From assembly GCA_937883885.1 (NCBI GenBank), contig CAKZXL010000627.1, positions 43,969-107,968 on the forward strand: 64,000 bases of DNA. Reading direction: 5' to 3'. Below the pieces are notes generated by a model. That model was not told where the DNA came from. It searched no databases and saw nothing but the letters and a program-made list of their open reading frames with translations. Position 1 is the stretch's first letter, and every line of letters starts with the position of its first letter. Origin of the DNA: an uncultured Aquincola sp. Lineage in GTDB: Bacteria > Pseudomonadota > Gammaproteobacteria > Burkholderiales > Burkholderiaceae. Shown piece by piece: positions 24,894-33,628 of this stretch. A program made the translations under genes and the position numbers.

Positions 24894-26126
24894 ATGGACT
24901 TCGAAGTCGACGCCGACACCCGGGCCATCGGCGAGGCCGTTCTGCGCTTCGTCGAGCGAGAGGTTCTGCCGCTCGAGGACGAGCACCGGGCGGTGCTGGG
25001 CAGCGAACGCACGCTCTTCCAGCCCGATGGCCGCTTCGTGCCCGAGGCGCTGGCGCTGCGCCGGCGCATCCGCATGCGCTCGGCCGAACTGGGTTACTAC
25101 AACTTGTTCGGCGCCGAAGCGCTGGGCGGCGCCGGCCTCGGGGCGCAGGCGATGGCGCACATCCAGGAGGTGCTGAACCATCGCTTCGGGCCTGGTCGGC
25201 CGCTGATCCAGACCGTGGTGCTGCCGTCGCCCTTCACCAACGGCCTGTCGCCGGTGCTGCGGCACCTGGAGCCGACGGTGTTCGCGCGCTATCGCGAGGG
25301 CATCGCCAGCGGCGACAAGACGCTTTGCTTCGGCCTGAGCGAACCCGACGCGGGTTCCGACGTGTTCGCAATGAAGACGCGCGCGGTGCGCGACGGCGAC
25401 CACTGGGTGTTGAACGGCACCAAGCAGTGGATCACCAATTCGCCCTACGCCGACCACGCGATGGTCTTCGCACTCACCGACCCCGAGGCAGCGGCGCGCC
25501 ACCAGGGCGGGGTGACCGGTTTCTTCGTCGACACGCGAGCGCCCGGATTCTCGGTACCGCGGCTGATCAACACCATGGGCCACCTGGGCGGCGATACCGG
25601 CGTGGTGATTCTCGACGGCGTGCGCGTGCCCGACGACCATCGCCTTGGAGCCGTCGGCCGCGGCCTGGCGGTGGCGATGGACGGCGTGAACGCCGGCCGC
25701 ATCGGCATGGCCGCCACTTGCCTGGGGCTCGCACGCTGGGCGCTGGACCAGGCGCTGGAATACGCCAAGGTGCGCAAGACGCAGGGGGTGCCGATCGCCG
25801 AGCACCAGGCGATCCAGTTCATGCTGGCCGACAGCGCGATGGACATCTACGCCGCAAAGTCGATGATCCAGAACTGTGCCTGGCGCATCGACCGTGGCGA
25901 AGCCGCCACCGCGCAGGTGAGCATGGTCAAGGCCTTCTGCACCGAGATGCTGGGCCGCGTGATGGACCGCAGCATCCAGGTGCACGGCGCAATGGGGCTG
26001 ACCAACGAGCTGCGCATCGAGGAGGGCTGGCGCTTCGCGCGCGTGATGCGCATTCCCGACGGCACGGCCGAGATCCAGCGGCGCACGATCGCACGGCAGT
26101 TGCTGGGCGGACGGGCCGACCTCTAG
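24894..26126 (+). CDS. Acyl-CoA dehydrogenase with Asp at the catalytic-Glu position
   Basis: 410 aa: an N-terminal DFEVDADTRAIGEAVLRFVE helix, GLSEPDAGSDVFAMKT, NGTKQWITNSP, a VPIAEHQAIQFMLAD block, and IPDGTAEIQRRTIARQLLG at the end. The C-terminal catalytic motif is DGT, not EGT, and helix G carries Gly (VNAGRIGMAA), so no Glu lies at either classical position; Asp is the only acidic candidate. The length is slightly above the family norm because of an extended region near 30-55. ATG 24894 is used. It sits between DUF35 and a TauD-type gene in the same unit. Confidence 0.88.
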   Translation: MDFEVDADTRAIGEAVLRFVEREVLPLEDEHRAVLGSERTLFQPDGRFVPEALALRRRIRMRSAELGYYNLFGAEALGGAGLGAQAMAHIQEVLNHRFGPGRPLIQTVVLPSPFTNGLSPVLRHLEPTVFARYREGIASGDKTLCFGLSEPDAGSDVFAMKTRAVRDGDHWVLNGTKQWITNSPYADHAMVFALTDPEAAARHQGGVTGFFVDTRAPGFSVPRLINTMGHLGGDTGVVILDGVRVPDDHRLGAVGRGLAVAMDGVNAGRIGMAATCLGLARWALDQALEYAKVRKTQGVPIAEHQAIQFMLADSAMDIYAAKSMIQNCAWRIDRGEAATAQVSMVKAFCTEMLGRVMDRSIQVHGAMGLTNELRIEEGWRFARVMRIPDGTAEIQRRTIARQLLGGRADL

Positions 26127-26157
26127 GGCGTCGAGACGGCGAAGAGGCACATCGACG

Positions 26158-27012
26158 ATGGCCGCAGCCGCGATGGAGATCAGGCGCCTGGCCGGCGCCA
26201 TCGGCGCCGAGGTGAGTGGTGTCGACCTGCGTCGGCCGCTCGAAGCGGCACACGTCGCCGAGCTGCGGCGCGTATGGCTCGAGAACGGCGTCATCGTGTT
26301 TCGTGGCCAGGCGCTCGGCAACGACGAGTTCCTGTCCTTCGCCGCCACCATCGGCACGCCGGTGGAGTATCCCTTCGTCAAGGGTCTCGACGGATACCCG
26401 ACCATCATCGAAGTCAAGAAGCTCGAGCACGAGCGCGTCAACTTCGGCGGCGTATGGCACAGCGACACCGCCTACCTCGAGCGGCCACCGATGGCCACGC
26501 TGCTGCTGGCACGCGAGGTGCCGCCGCAGGGCGGCGACACGCTGTTCGCCAGCCAGACCGCGGCCTATGAGGCGTTGTCCAAGGGCATGCGAAGCCTGCT
26601 GGCCGACCTGCGCTGCGTCAACAGTTCGGCCAAGGCCGATACCTCACGCACGCGCGAGGACCGCATCGCCGAGGCCGGCTGTGATGATCGCCGTGTGTAC
26701 GAAGCCGAGCATCCGGCGGTGCGGCTGCATCCCGAGACGGGGCGCCGCGCGCTCTTCATGAACGTGGCTCACACGGTGCGCTTTGCCGGAATGACCGAGG
26801 AGGAGAGCGCACCGCTGCTGCAGTATCTGCATGCGCATCAGAGGAGGGAAGAGTTCACCTGCCGCGTGCGCTGGGCGCCCGGCACGCTGGCGCTGTGGGA
26901 CAACCGCAGCACACAGCACTACCCGATCAACGACTACCACGGTTTCCGTCGCGTGATGCACCGCATTACCCTGGCCGGCGATGTGCCGGTGACGGCACAA
27001 CTGCGGGCCTGA
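26158..27012 (+). CDS. TauD/TfdA-family Fe(II)/2-oxoglutarate dioxygenase
   Basis: 284 aa with the double-stranded beta-helix of TauD: iron ligands His101 and Asp103 in VWHSDTAY, a distal His254 in STQHYPIND, and the 2-oxoglutarate Arg in GFRRVMHR. N-terminal LAGAIGAEVSGVDLRRPL is typical. These enzymes hydroxylate unactivated C-H bonds, often leading to C-S or C-O cleavage. Here it could hydroxylate a saturated ring or side chain before beta-oxidation; this is inferred from the cluster. ATG 26158 is used, with an in-frame ATG at 26173 as an alternative. Confidence 0.88.
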   Translation: MAAAAMEIRRLAGAIGAEVSGVDLRRPLEAAHVAELRRVWLENGVIVFRGQALGNDEFLSFAATIGTPVEYPFVKGLDGYPTIIEVKKLEHERVNFGGVWHSDTAYLERPPMATLLLAREVPPQGGDTLFASQTAAYEALSKGMRSLLADLRCVNSSAKADTSRTREDRIAEAGCDDRRVYEAEHPAVRLHPETGRRALFMNVAHTVRFAGMTEEESAPLLQYLHAHQRREEFTCRVRWAPGTLALWDNRSTQHYPINDYHGFRRVMHRITLAGDVPVTAQLRA

Positions 27013-27075
27013 ACCTCGCATTCACCCCGTTTCCTTAGCGCCTCCAGGCGCCCCTTTCACCATAGAGCCTGCTTC

Positions 27076-28707
27076 ATGATCTTGCATTCGTCGTCGTTGA
27101 TTGACACTTTCGTCTCAAAGGGCCAGTGGTGTGACCAGACCCTGCTCGACCTGCTTGCGCGGCATGTTGCCGATGTACCTGACCGAGACTGTGTCGTCGA
27201 CACACCCGACCGGGCGGAATTGATCGGCACGCCCGCGACCTCGGTCACTTGGCGGCAGTTCGGTGACGCGGTCGATGCCATCGCCACGGGGCTGCTTCGC
27301 CAGGGCCTGCAGAAGGACGAGGTCGTGGTGGCCCAGTTGCCCAACGTATGGGAACTCATGGCCTTGTACTTCGCCGTGGCACGCGCGGGGGGTGTACTTT
27401 CGCCGATCGCCATGCAATGGCGCGACTCCGAACTGCGCAACGTGGCCGAAGTCAGCCAGGCCAGGCGCTACATCGGGGTGAGACAGTTCAAGGGCTTCGA
27501 CCACATCGGTATGGCTCAACGCGTCGGCTATCAGACGCTGTCGCTGGAGGACATCACCGAGATGGCCGGGCAGCCGCCTGATCACGCGCTGCTCGCAGGT
27601 ATCAAGGTCTCGGCCAACGACATCTTCAGTCTGTGCTGGTCTTCGGGCACGGAGTCGCATGCGAAAGGCTGCCCGATGTCGCACAACAACTGGCAGTTCC
27701 AGATGCGGCTGATTCCTGCCGTTGTCGGCATACAGGAGGGGGACCGCGTGTTGGCGCCGGCACCCATGGTCAACATGACCGGGGCAGTGGCCTGGATGAG
27801 TTGGCTTTCGGGGCGCGGCACGCTGATCCTGCACCACCCGATCAACGTCGAGTTGCTGATCCGTCAAATGCTCACCGAGAACGTGCAGTTCACGATCCTG
27901 GTGCCGGCAATCCTGAACATGGTCCTCAAACTGCCGAACGTCGACAACCTCGATCTGTCGTCGATCCGTTCGATTGCCACGGGATCGGCGCCGCCTTCGC
28001 GTTGGAGCATGGAAGAGTTCAAGCGCCGCTGGAACATCGAGATCTGCAACCTCTGGGGACAGACCGAGGGCACCGGCTTGATTGCCGGGCCTCTCGACGT
28101 GCCGGAGTTCGCCAAGCGAAGCGAAAACTTCCCGTGGTGGGGCAAGCAAGGTGTGCAGTGGCCTTCCAATGTCGAGGGTGTGGAAGCAAAACTGCTCGAC
28201 GACAGCGACAAGGAATGCACGGAGCCGGGCCAGGTCGGGGAACTGGTCTACCGAGGCCCCAATGTGTTTGCCGGCTACTACCGTCGGCCGGACTTGGCTG
28301 CGAACTCCTTCACCGCGGACGGGTTCTTCCGCACGGGTGACTACTTCATCGTGCGCGACGGCAGGCACATCGGCTTCTTCGACCGCAAGAAGGACATCAT
28401 CATCCGCGGCGGATTCAACATCAGTGCGGCCGAAGTGGAGAACCTCGTGCTTACCCATCCGGGCGTGCAGGAGGCTGCGGCGGTGGCCGTGCCGGACGAG
28501 ATCATGGGCGAGAAGACCTGCATCTACGTCGTGGCCAGGGACAAGGTCCATCCGCCGACGCTGGAAGACATCGTTGCGCACCTCAAGCAGATCGGCGTGG
28601 CGGTCTACAAACTGCCGGAGCGCATCGAGTACATCGATGCGATCCCGCGCAATCCCGTAGGCAAGATCCTGAAGGCGCAGTTGCGCCAGCGCGTTCAGAG
28701 GGCGTGA
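27076..28707 (+). CDS. AMP-forming acyl-CoA synthetase (cyclohexanecarboxylate-CoA ligase-like)
   Basis: 543 aa ANL ligase. P-loop-like motif SSGTESHAKGCPMSHNNW near residue 190, WGQTEGTG, GFFRTGDYF, a hinge region DRKKDIIIRGGFNISAAEVE, and the catalytic Lys in NPVGKILK. The TE-x-KG variant resembles ligases annotated for cyclohexanecarboxylate, which would suit BadH/BadI, but I cannot separate these from other acyl ligases by eye. Base composition looks a little less GC-rich than its neighbours, especially at the 5' end. It is the last gene of the 23.3-28.7 kb unit, 63 bp after the TauD-type gene; a weak stem-loop lies in that gap. Confidence 0.88.
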   Translation: MILHSSSLIDTFVSKGQWCDQTLLDLLARHVADVPDRDCVVDTPDRAELIGTPATSVTWRQFGDAVDAIATGLLRQGLQKDEVVVAQLPNVWELMALYFAVARAGGVLSPIAMQWRDSELRNVAEVSQARRYIGVRQFKGFDHIGMAQRVGYQTLSLEDITEMAGQPPDHALLAGIKVSANDIFSLCWSSGTESHAKGCPMSHNNWQFQMRLIPAVVGIQEGDRVLAPAPMVNMTGAVAWMSWLSGRGTLILHHPINVELLIRQMLTENVQFTILVPAILNMVLKLPNVDNLDLSSIRSIATGSAPPSRWSMEEFKRRWNIEICNLWGQTEGTGLIAGPLDVPEFAKRSENFPWWGKQGVQWPSNVEGVEAKLLDDSDKECTEPGQVGELVYRGPNVFAGYYRRPDLAANSFTADGFFRTGDYFIVRDGRHIGFFDRKKDIIIRGGFNISAAEVENLVLTHPGVQEAAAVAVPDEIMGEKTCIYVVARDKVHPPTLEDIVAHLKQIGVAVYKLPERIEYIDAIPRNPVGKILKAQLRQRVQRA

Positions 28708-28789
28708 ACTCACAGCGGGCGGTGGTGTGCGAACCGCCGAGTTGCTCTTGCAGGTGAACGGGCAGCGCGCGATCCGGATCCGTGCAAAG

Positions 28790-29572
28790 TCAGGATCGCG
28801 TGGCGGCCGTGCGCAGCACGCGGTCCAGCGCCCCCAGCACGGACGCCCGCGCCCTGTGCTGAGGATCGTGGCCGACCCCGGGAATTGCCGTCACCTCCAG
28901 AGGCATGCGACCGTGCTCCACCAACAGCCGCGCGCTGGCGCGCCAGCCGTAGTCGTCGTCCTGGCCGAACAGTGCAGCGACGGGGCAGCGGACTTCGGCC
29001 ACCTGCGCCGCCATCGACCATTCGATCGCCGCCTCATCGGCCCAGGGTTCGTACCATGCCCAGAACATGGCATCGGTCCTGTCGCCATGATGTCGGGCCA
29101 GCTTCTCGCGCAGGCCGCCGTGCTCGAAGGCCCGCCGCGCCGATGCCATGGCCCGCACCATCGGCAGGTCCAGCGCCACGGTGGGCGAACAGGCGCATAC
29201 GCCGCGCACCACGTCCGGGTGGGCGGCTGCCGCCAGGATGCCCATGGCGCCGCCGTCGCTGTGGCCGAAGATCACTGCCTGCCGAATGCCGAAATGGCGC
29301 AGCACCTCGGCGAACACCGGCCCCGACTCCTCGAACCGGTAGGAGCGCTCGCGTCGCCCGACATAGGGATCCGATCTTCCATAACCCCAGCGGTCGTAAG
29401 ACAGCACGGCGAGACCGCATTCTCGCGCGATGGACTCCGGCAGATCCTTCCAGGTGCTCGTGCAATCGAGTCCGCCGTGCATCATGACGATGACCGGTGC
29501 ATCGCCGTCGAACCGTCCCCAGGAGTACGCCGCGAGCCCGTGGCCACCGGCGGTGAGATGATGCAGCTCCAC
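28790..29572 (-). CDS. Alpha/beta hydrolase
   Basis: 260 aa alpha/beta-fold hydrolase: MMHGGLDCTSTW (oxyanion loop), SYDRWGYGRS, nucleophile elbow GHSDGG with Ser near residue 105, an acid candidate in FGQDDDYGW, and His in IPGVGHDPQH. It could hydrolyse an ester, lactone or acyl-CoA thioester of the pathway; the substrate is unknown. ATG 29572 gives a normal N-terminus MELHHLTAGGHGLAAYSWG. It is the last gene of the long minus-strand unit, 19 bp after the MerR-type regulator, and convergent with the ligase at 27076. Confidence 0.87.
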   Translation of the reverse strand: MELHHLTAGGHGLAAYSWGRFDGDAPVIVMMHGGLDCTSTWKDLPESIARECGLAVLSYDRWGYGRSDPYVGRRERSYRFEESGPVFAEVLRHFGIRQAVIFGHSDGGAMGILAAAAHPDVVRGVCACSPTVALDLPMVRAMASARRAFEHGGLREKLARHHGDRTDAMFWAWYEPWADEAAIEWSMAAQVAEVRCPVAALFGQDDDYGWRASARLLVEHGRMPLEVTAIPGVGHDPQHRARASVLGALDRVLRTAATRS

Positions 29573-29591
29573 GTGTTCTCCGAGAAGTTCG

Positions 29592-29963
29592 TCAGGCCGT
29601 CCTGCTGCCAGCCAGTGCAGCCGAGGCCTCGTTGCGGATGATCTTCATTTCGGCAATCGTCGAATCGATCGCATGACGTCGGCGCTGGAGCGCCCGCAGG
29701 AGCCCTTGCGGATCGGTCGCGTCATCGGCCGAAGGGCCCGACGTTGGCAGGCCGAAACACCTCAGACCGTTGCGGCACTCGTTCAGCGACAGCCCCATCG
29801 CCTTGAAGCGCAGCAGCAGTTCCAGCGAGCGCAGCTCCGTTGCGCCGTAGACCCGCGCGCCGTTGATGCGCCGCGGCAGCAACAGGCCCAGACACTCGTA
29901 GTGCCTGATGGCGCGCAACGTGATGCCGAGGCGCCGGCAGGTCTCGGCAATGCCGAGCGGCAG
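29592..29963 (-). CDS. MerR-family transcriptional regulator, start uncertain
   Basis: Small MerR-type regulator. The winged helix-turn-helix reads IAETCRRLGITLRAIRHYE then LGLLLPRRINGARVY, followed by a coiled-coil-like dimerisation helix. The frame has no ATG or GTG: a TTG at 29918 would remove half of the DNA-binding helix pair, whereas CTG 29963 restores the whole domain (123 aa). Either a rare start is used or the 5' end has decayed. No Cys-rich metal-binding tail is seen, so an organic effector is more likely. It lies between an acyl-CoA dehydrogenase and a hydrolase gene. Its targets are unknown. Confidence 0.6.
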   Translation of the reverse strand: MPLGIAETCRRLGITLRAIRHYECLGLLLPRRINGARVYGATELRSLELLLRFKAMGLSLNECRNGLRCFGLPTSGPSADDATDPQGLLRALQRRRHAIDSTIAEMKIIRNEASAALAGSRTA

Positions 29964-30050
29964 GGGCGCGCCCGTGTGCCCCCCCTCAGTCCCGGCCGAC
30001 GGTGCCAGCCGCGGTGGCCGATTCCTGGGCCCGACGGCTAGGCATCTCGT

Positions 30051-31247
30051 TCAGTACGACTTGGGGAGCCCGAGCACGTGCTCGCCGATGTAGTTCATCA
30101 GCATCTCGTTGTTGATGGGCGCGATCTCCAGCAGGCGCGTCATCGGCCACAGCGTGACCACGTCGTAGTCGCGGTCGAAGCCATAGCCGCCATGCACCTG
30201 CAGCGTGGCGTCGATGGCCGCCACCGCGGCGCGGGACGCGAGCAGCTTGGCCATGTTGGCATGGGCGCCGGCGTCCTCGCCGTTGTCGAAACGGTCCGCG
30301 GCGTCGTAGGTCATCAGCCGCGCCGCTTCCAGTTCGGCCTTGGCCAATGCCATGCGGTGTTGCAGCGCCTGATAGCTGCCGATCGGCTTGCCGAATGGCT
30401 TGCGTTCGTTGGCGTACGCCACGGCCTTCGACAACGCGTAGTCGCCCAGGCCGATGGCCGCACCGGCGGCCAGCAGTCTCTCGGAGTTCAGGCCCTCGAA
30501 CATCAGCTTGGCGCCCTTGCCGGGTTCGCCGATCACCGCCTCGGCGGGCAGCTTGACATTGTCAAAGAACACCATGTATTGGCGCTCGGCGGTTTCGACC
30601 TGGATGTTGAGCTGCTGCAGCTTGATGCCCGGGGTCTTCATGTCGACCACGAACAGCGACATGCCGTCGGTGCGGTGCTTCACGTCGCCGGCCTTGGTGG
30701 TGCGCGCCACGACCTGCATGTAGTCGGCATCGCGCGCGCCGGAGATGAAGACCTTCTGCCCATTGAGCGTCCAGCCGCCGTCGGCGTCGGGGCTGGCCAG
30801 CGTCGTCATCGCAAAGCTGTTGGTGCCGGCATTCGGCTCGGTGATCGCGAAGCACATCTTCTTCTCGCCGATGCAGGTGGGTGTGACGTACTTGGCGATC
30901 TGCTCCTTGGTGCCGTGGCGCACGATGGGCACCCGGGCCAGGCCCGTGACCACCAGGAACAGCGTCGGCACGCCGGCCAGCGCAAGCGCCTCATTGAGCG
31001 CCGTAATCTCGAGCACGCCGCCACCCGAGCCGCCGTGCTCCTCGGGAATGGACAGGCCGAGCAGGCCGAACTTGCCCAGTTCGCGCCACAGTTCGTCGGG
31101 GAATCTGTCTTCCTTGATGCACTGCAGGATGTAGCTGCGCGGGTACTGCTTGGTGACGCCGCGCGCCGCTTCCTGGATGTCGCGGATGCGCGACTGGATG
31201 ATCGAGGAGGCCGTGGCGCGGCCGGTGGGCGGGGTCATTGCGGTCAT
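30051..31247 (-). CDS. Acyl-CoA dehydrogenase (GLPKSY-tail subgroup)
   Basis: 398 aa: SIPEEHGGSGGG, FAITEPNAGTNSFAMTT, NGQKVFISGARDADYM, KPFGKPIGSYQALQHRM and VHGGYGFDRDYDV. The Glu on helix G is present (LNSERLLAAGAAIG), and the C-terminal region EIAPINNEM...GLPKSY lacks EGTxE. An N-terminal extension of about 30 residues (TAMTPPTGRATASSII) is longer than in its paralogues. ATG 31247 is used. It follows the AtuA-like gene by 38 bp and in that respect resembles the atu clusters of citronellol degradation, where a dehydrogenase (AtuD) is also encoded. Confidence 0.9.
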   Translation of the reverse strand: MTAMTPPTGRATASSIIQSRIRDIQEAARGVTKQYPRSYILQCIKEDRFPDELWRELGKFGLLGLSIPEEHGGSGGGVLEITALNEALALAGVPTLFLVVTGLARVPIVRHGTKEQIAKYVTPTCIGEKKMCFAITEPNAGTNSFAMTTLASPDADGGWTLNGQKVFISGARDADYMQVVARTTKAGDVKHRTDGMSLFVVDMKTPGIKLQQLNIQVETAERQYMVFFDNVKLPAEAVIGEPGKGAKLMFEGLNSERLLAAGAAIGLGDYALSKAVAYANERKPFGKPIGSYQALQHRMALAKAELEAARLMTYDAADRFDNGEDAGAHANMAKLLASRAAVAAIDATLQVHGGYGFDRDYDVVTLWPMTRLLEIAPINNEMLMNYIGEHVLGLPKSY

Positions 31248-31285
31248 GGGTTCACTCCGATGGTGTCGTGAAATGAAGGGTGGGC

Positions 31286-33067
31286 TCAGAGGGCGAGTTC
31301 GGCTGGAATCGTCACTGGGTGGTCGAGCAGCATCTGCGCATAGGCCTTGCCCTGGGGGTCCATGCGCACCGAGGCAATGCCGCCACCGCCCAGCGCTGCC
31401 TGCAGCGTGAAGTTCAGCGCATGCGTTCCCGGCAGGTCATAGCGGCGCACTTCGCCATGCACGAGGTGCGCAAACCAGCGCGCCACCGCCTGCTCGGTGA
31501 TGGCGGCGCGGATGAAAGGCAGGTACTCGGGCTTGCGGGCGATGATGCCGATGTTCGCCGCGTCGCCCTTGTCGCCGCTTCGCCCCCAGGCCAACTGCAC
31601 CAGTGGCACGCTGCGCGAACCGCGCGCGAAGGCATCGACGGCCGGCAGCGGCCCGTCGACCGCAGGCAACGCCGCGGCGTCGAGCCTCACGCCGGCCAGC
31701 GCCGGTGCGGCGACCTTCTGCGCGCCCATGTCGATGCTCACGCCGAGCTGCGACTTCGGCACCAGGCAGGAAAACAACCGGACCACCGGTTGCACCTTGG
31801 GCCGCCCGCCGGTGAAGCCGGTGATGGCCGGCGCCGACATCAGCGCCATCGGCGCCACCTCGCGCGAGAACAGCTCGAGCGCATCCTTCAGCGGGTGGCG
31901 CACGCCCACCTTGAGCATGACCTCGCGCGCGCTCACCCGGGCCTGCGGACCGTAGGTGTCCTCGGCGCCGATGGCCTCGACGCAGGCCTCCGTGAAGTCG
32001 GGCCAGCCTCGCTCGGCGAACTTTCGCCGCATGCGTGCCAGCATGGCCGCGCCGACTCGGTGCGCCTTGGCGCCGGCGTCGATGCCGCCGATCATGAACA
32101 GGCTCGTGGCGCGGAAGCCGTCGGCGTACGTGATGCTGACCTTGGCCTCGTCGGTGGGCGCGAGTCCGCGCGCACCACGCACTTCGACGCGGTCGGTGCC
32201 GGCCTGGGTCAGCGTCACTCGGGTGAAGTCGCACACCACGTCGGGCAGGATGTAGGCACGCGGATCGCCGATCTCGTAGAGCATCTGCTCGCCCACGGTC
32301 GAGGGGCACACCAGCCCGCCGGTGCCCGGTGGCTTGGTGATGACGAAGCTGCCGTCAGGGCGGCACTCGGCGATCGGAAAGCCCATGTCGTCCCAGCCGG
32401 GCACGCTCTGCCAGTCGGTGTAGTTGCCGCCGGTGGTTTGCGTGCCGCATTCGATCAGGTGCCCGGCCAGGCTGCCCAGCGCGAGCTTGTCGAGGTCGTC
32501 GGCCGTCCAGCCGAAGTGCGCGATCAGCGGCGCCAGCGTCACCGCGCTGTCCACGCAGCGGCCGGTGACGACGATGTCGGCGCCCGCGGAAAGCGCCGCC
32601 GCGATCGGGAACGCGCCGAGGTAGGCGTTGGCGCTCATCACCTTGGCCGGGAACGGCGCGCCGGAGAACATCTCCTTCGTGCCGGCCGCGCGCAGCGCCT
32701 CGACCTGCGTCATCAGGTCGTCGCCGAGCACCGCGGCGATCTTCAGCTCCACGCCCTCGGCCTGGGCTGCGGCGACCAGGGCTTCGCGGCAGGCCGAGGG
32801 GTTGACCCCGCCGGCGTTGGCGACGACGCGGATGCCGCGCGCCTTGAGCTGCTTCATCAGCGGCTTGATGGTGCTGACGAAATCGGGCGCGTAGCCCAGG
32901 CTCGGATCCTTGGCCTTGGCGCGGATCAGCAGCGACATCGTGATCTCGGCCAGGTAGTCGAAGACGAGCACGTCGATGTCGCCGTGCTCGACGAGCTGGG
33001 CGGCCGAGAACTCGCTGTCGCCCCAGAAACCGGAGGCGCAGCCGATGCGGAGGGTGTCTTTGCTCAT
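31286..33067 (-). CDS. AtuA-like acyclic terpene utilization family protein (DUF1446)
   Basis: 593 aa. The N-terminal DUF1446/AtuA domain (about 1-450) has RIGCASGFWGDSEFSAAQLV, DYLAEITMSLL, ANAGGVNPSACREA, TGRCVDSAVTLAPLIAHFGW and GGNYTDWQSVPGWDDMGFP. A C-terminal AtuA-like small domain (about 485-590) starts VPLVQLAWGRSGDKGDAANIG. AtuA is required for citronellol/geraniol use in Pseudomonas, but its reaction is not known. Here it accompanies a biotin carboxylase pair similar to AtuF/AtuC, as in atu clusters. ATG 33067 is used. It is 43 bp downstream of the thioesterase gene. Confidence 0.9.
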   Translation of the reverse strand: MSKDTLRIGCASGFWGDSEFSAAQLVEHGDIDVLVFDYLAEITMSLLIRAKAKDPSLGYAPDFVSTIKPLMKQLKARGIRVVANAGGVNPSACREALVAAAQAEGVELKIAAVLGDDLMTQVEALRAAGTKEMFSGAPFPAKVMSANAYLGAFPIAAALSAGADIVVTGRCVDSAVTLAPLIAHFGWTADDLDKLALGSLAGHLIECGTQTTGGNYTDWQSVPGWDDMGFPIAECRPDGSFVITKPPGTGGLVCPSTVGEQMLYEIGDPRAYILPDVVCDFTRVTLTQAGTDRVEVRGARGLAPTDEAKVSITYADGFRATSLFMIGGIDAGAKAHRVGAAMLARMRRKFAERGWPDFTEACVEAIGAEDTYGPQARVSAREVMLKVGVRHPLKDALELFSREVAPMALMSAPAITGFTGGRPKVQPVVRLFSCLVPKSQLGVSIDMGAQKVAAPALAGVRLDAAALPAVDGPLPAVDAFARGSRSVPLVQLAWGRSGDKGDAANIGIIARKPEYLPFIRAAITEQAVARWFAHLVHGEVRRYDLPGTHALNFTLQAALGGGGIASVRMDPQGKAYAQMLLDHPVTIPAELAL

Positions 33068-33110
33068 GCGGATGAGTCCCCTTGCGAGGTGTGGGTTGGA
33101 TGGTGGCGTT

Positions 33111-33602
33111 TCAGCCGGCCGTGCGGTCCCGGTGCGGCCAGAAGATGCGCCAGATGCCCTTGGCCGTGGCGCAGACGCGGCCCCTGTCGTCGAGCAGCTC
33201 GCCTTCCGCAAAGGCCACGCTGCGCCCCGAGCGCACGACCCTGCCGTGGGCCTCGAAGCGCGCGCCTGCCGCCGCATCGACGTAGGTGATGTCGAGGTTG
33301 ATGGTCGACTGGCGCAGCCCGCCGGGGTCGACCTCGCGCATCTCGGGTCGCGCCAGGTTGGCCGAGGCGATGGCACAGCCGAGCGCGGCGTCGAACATGT
33401 AGGCGATGACGCCGCCGTTGATCACACTGTCCGAGCCACCGCCACCGCGCTGCGCGGCGGTGGGCGCGCGCAGGTGGACGACCGCGCGCCCGACCTCGCC
33501 GAGCTCGAGTTCCAGGCCCTGGGCGCTGAGGAAGGTGTTGCTGCCCCAGCGTTTCCAGAAGGCGTCGACGACTGCGGGGGGAAGCTTGGGTTGATCGTTC
33601 AA
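33111..33602 (-). CDS. PaaI-type hotdog-fold thioesterase, TTG start
   Basis: 163 aa hotdog-fold protein: a long strand region FLSAQGLELELGEVG, INGGVIAYMFDAALGCAIASA with the Asp typical of the PaaI/4HBT hotdog active site, and STINLDITYVDAA. It would hydrolyse acyl-CoA thioesters, perhaps releasing CoA from dead-end intermediates. No ATG precedes the domain. TTG 33602 with a GGAG about 10 bases upstream gives MNDQPKLPPAV, which fits the family. It lies in the long minus-strand unit, 26 bp after the Nudix-MBL gene. Confidence 0.85.
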   Translation of the reverse strand: MNDQPKLPPAVVDAFWKRWGSNTFLSAQGLELELGEVGRAVVHLRAPTAAQRGGGGSDSVINGGVIAYMFDAALGCAIASANLARPEMREVDPGGLRQSTINLDITYVDAAAGARFEAHGRVVRSGRSVAFAEGELLDDRGRVCATAKGIWRIFWPHRDRTAG

Positions 33603-33628
33603 GGGTGGGTCTCCGGTCGGGGCGGTGG

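Noticed and set aside
27038..27051. Stem GCGCC/GGCGC between the TauD-type and ligase genes as terminator
   Set aside because: Only five base pairs with no real T-tract; the ligase gene probably belongs to the same unit.
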